Below are positions 4,522 through 5,240 of a stretch of 5,240 bases of DNA, piece by piece. This stretch comes from Pseudomonadota bacterium. GTDB taxonomy: Bacteria > Pseudomonadota > Alphaproteobacteria > Sphingomonadales > Sphingomonadaceae. The stretch spans positions 1 through 5,240 of the forward strand of contig JAFABD010000128.1 of assembly GCA_023426225.1 (NCBI GenBank). The letters are read 5' to 3'. Below the pieces are notes generated by a model. It did no database searches. It worked only from the letters and a program-made list of their open reading frames with translations, and was not told the origin of the DNA. Made by a program: the position numbers and the translations under genes. Position 1 is the stretch's first letter; the number at the start of each line of letters is the position of its first letter.

Positions 4522-5240
4522 TTGCACTCGATCGCGCATGGTTGGCCGAGCACCCCCTGCCCGAGCCCGGCCACGACACTGACAAGAACCGGCGCGGGCG
4601 CGTGCTTGTCGGCGGCGGATCCGAAACCGTTCCCGGCGCTACCGCGCTTACCGGCGAGGCGGCGCTTCGCGCCGGCGCGGGAAAGCTGCAGCTCGCCGTG
4701 CCGGCGCGGGTGGCGATCCCGCTGGGGCTCACCATGCCGGAGGCGGCGGTGTTCGGGCTCGAGGTCAACCGCGCGGGAGAACTGGGCGCCGCGGCGGGCG
4801 CGATGCTCGCGACGCTCGTGCAGCGATGCGATACGCTGGTTCTTGGACCGGGCATGGGTGCGCAGGCCGAGCCGCAGGCGCTGCTGCGCGCGGTGTTGCC
4901 GCTGCCGCCGACGGTGTCGCTCGTTCTCGACGCCGCGACGCTGCACGATCTGGCAGATACGGATGCGATCGGCGCGCCCGGCGCGCCCGTGGTGCTGACG
5001 CCGCATCCGGGCGAGATGGCAGCGATGCTGGATGTGTCCGCCGAGGCGGTGCGTGCCGATCCCGCCCGCCATGCCGAGGCGGCAGTGGCGCGCTTTGGCG
5101 CTGTGGTCGTGCTCAAGGGTTCCCAGACGTGGATCGCGGCGCCCGACGCGGCGATGCTCCGTTACCGCGGCGGCGGCCCCGGCCTCGCCACCGGCGGGTC
5201 GGGCGATGTGCTGGCTGGGCTGATCGGGGGCCTGCTCGCG
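4518..5240 (+). CDS. nnrD: ADP-dependent NAD(P)H-hydrate dehydratase (3' end outside window)
   Basis: The enzyme repairs NADH and NADPH that have been hydrated at the nicotinamide ring, dehydrating the S-form with a nucleotide (ADP in bacteria) as phosphate donor. 241 residues lie in the window and the frame is open at the right edge; family members of about 280-300 residues suggest that most of it is present. It has the ribokinase-like CARKD fold features 'RGRVLVGGGS' (26-35), 'GEAALRAGAGKLQLAVP' (46-62), 'LGPGMG' (109-114), 'LDAATL' (137-142), 'TPHPGEMA' (161-168), 'VLKGSQTW' and the nucleotide-site signature 'GPGLATGGSGDVLAGL', with Asp230 the probable catalytic base. The epimerase domain fused in front of this domain in E. 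coli Nnr is absent. The start ATG overlaps the phosphatase stop by 4 bases. The symbol follows common usage for stand-alone dehydratases. Confidence 0.93.
   Translation, partial: MIALDRAWLAEHPLPEPGHDTDKNRRGRVLVGGGSETVPGATALTGEAALRAGAGKLQLAVPARVAIPLGLTMPEAAVFGLEVNRAGELGAAAGAMLATLVQRCDTLVLGPGMGAQAEPQALLRAVLPLPPTVSLVLDAATLHDLADTDAIGAPGAPVVLTPHPGEMAAMLDVSAEAVRADPARHAEAAVARFGAVVVLKGSQTWIAAPDAAMLRYRGGGPGLATGGSGDVLAGLIGGLLA

Overview
The window is chromosomal DNA of very high GC content with strong GC bias at third codon positions. Gene content (DUF4142 protein, DUF808 protein, an IS5-family element of the 'MWT...YPSDLTDEEW' type, a stand-alone NAD(P)H-hydrate dehydratase) and an EcfG-like promoter suggest an alphaproteobacterium, most likely a sphingomonad (Sphingomonas, Sphingopyxis or a relative). 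The taxonomy is inferred from family resemblance and no marker gene proves it.

Layout. On the left, a two-gene minus-strand unit reads out of the window: an exported DUF4142 protein (369-923), then a small membrane protein cut by the left edge (1-337). A good match to the general-stress (EcfG) promoter, GGAAC-N16-GGTT, lies just upstream of DUF4142. Next comes a non-coding stretch of about 400 bp, then a complete, apparently intact IS5-family insertion sequence (1327-2231) with 18-bp terminal repeats (17/18 matching) and a TAA target duplication. It has landed 50 bp upstream of a small orphan gene (2282-2596, 104 aa, TTG start), so it separates that gene from most of its original upstream DNA. 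A 17-bp near-palindrome survives between the element and the gene.

On the right, a DUF808 (YedI-like) membrane protein gene (2610-3554, minus) converges on the orphan gene with only 13 bp between them. It is divergent from a plus-strand pair: a histidine-phosphatase-family enzyme (3730-4521) overlapping by 4 bp with a NAD(P)H-hydrate dehydratase gene (4518 to beyond the right edge). The 175-bp divergent spacer carries a perfect 10-bp inverted repeat and a 15-bp palindrome.

How the genes relate. The left unit looks like envelope or stress accessory functions. The right pair is probably translationally coupled and includes a metabolite-repair enzyme that restores damaged NAD(P)H. I see no CRISPR, phage, toxin-antitoxin or defence system. 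The less ordinary points are the recent IS insertion in front of an uncharacterised small gene, the candidate operators, and the predicted stress promoter.
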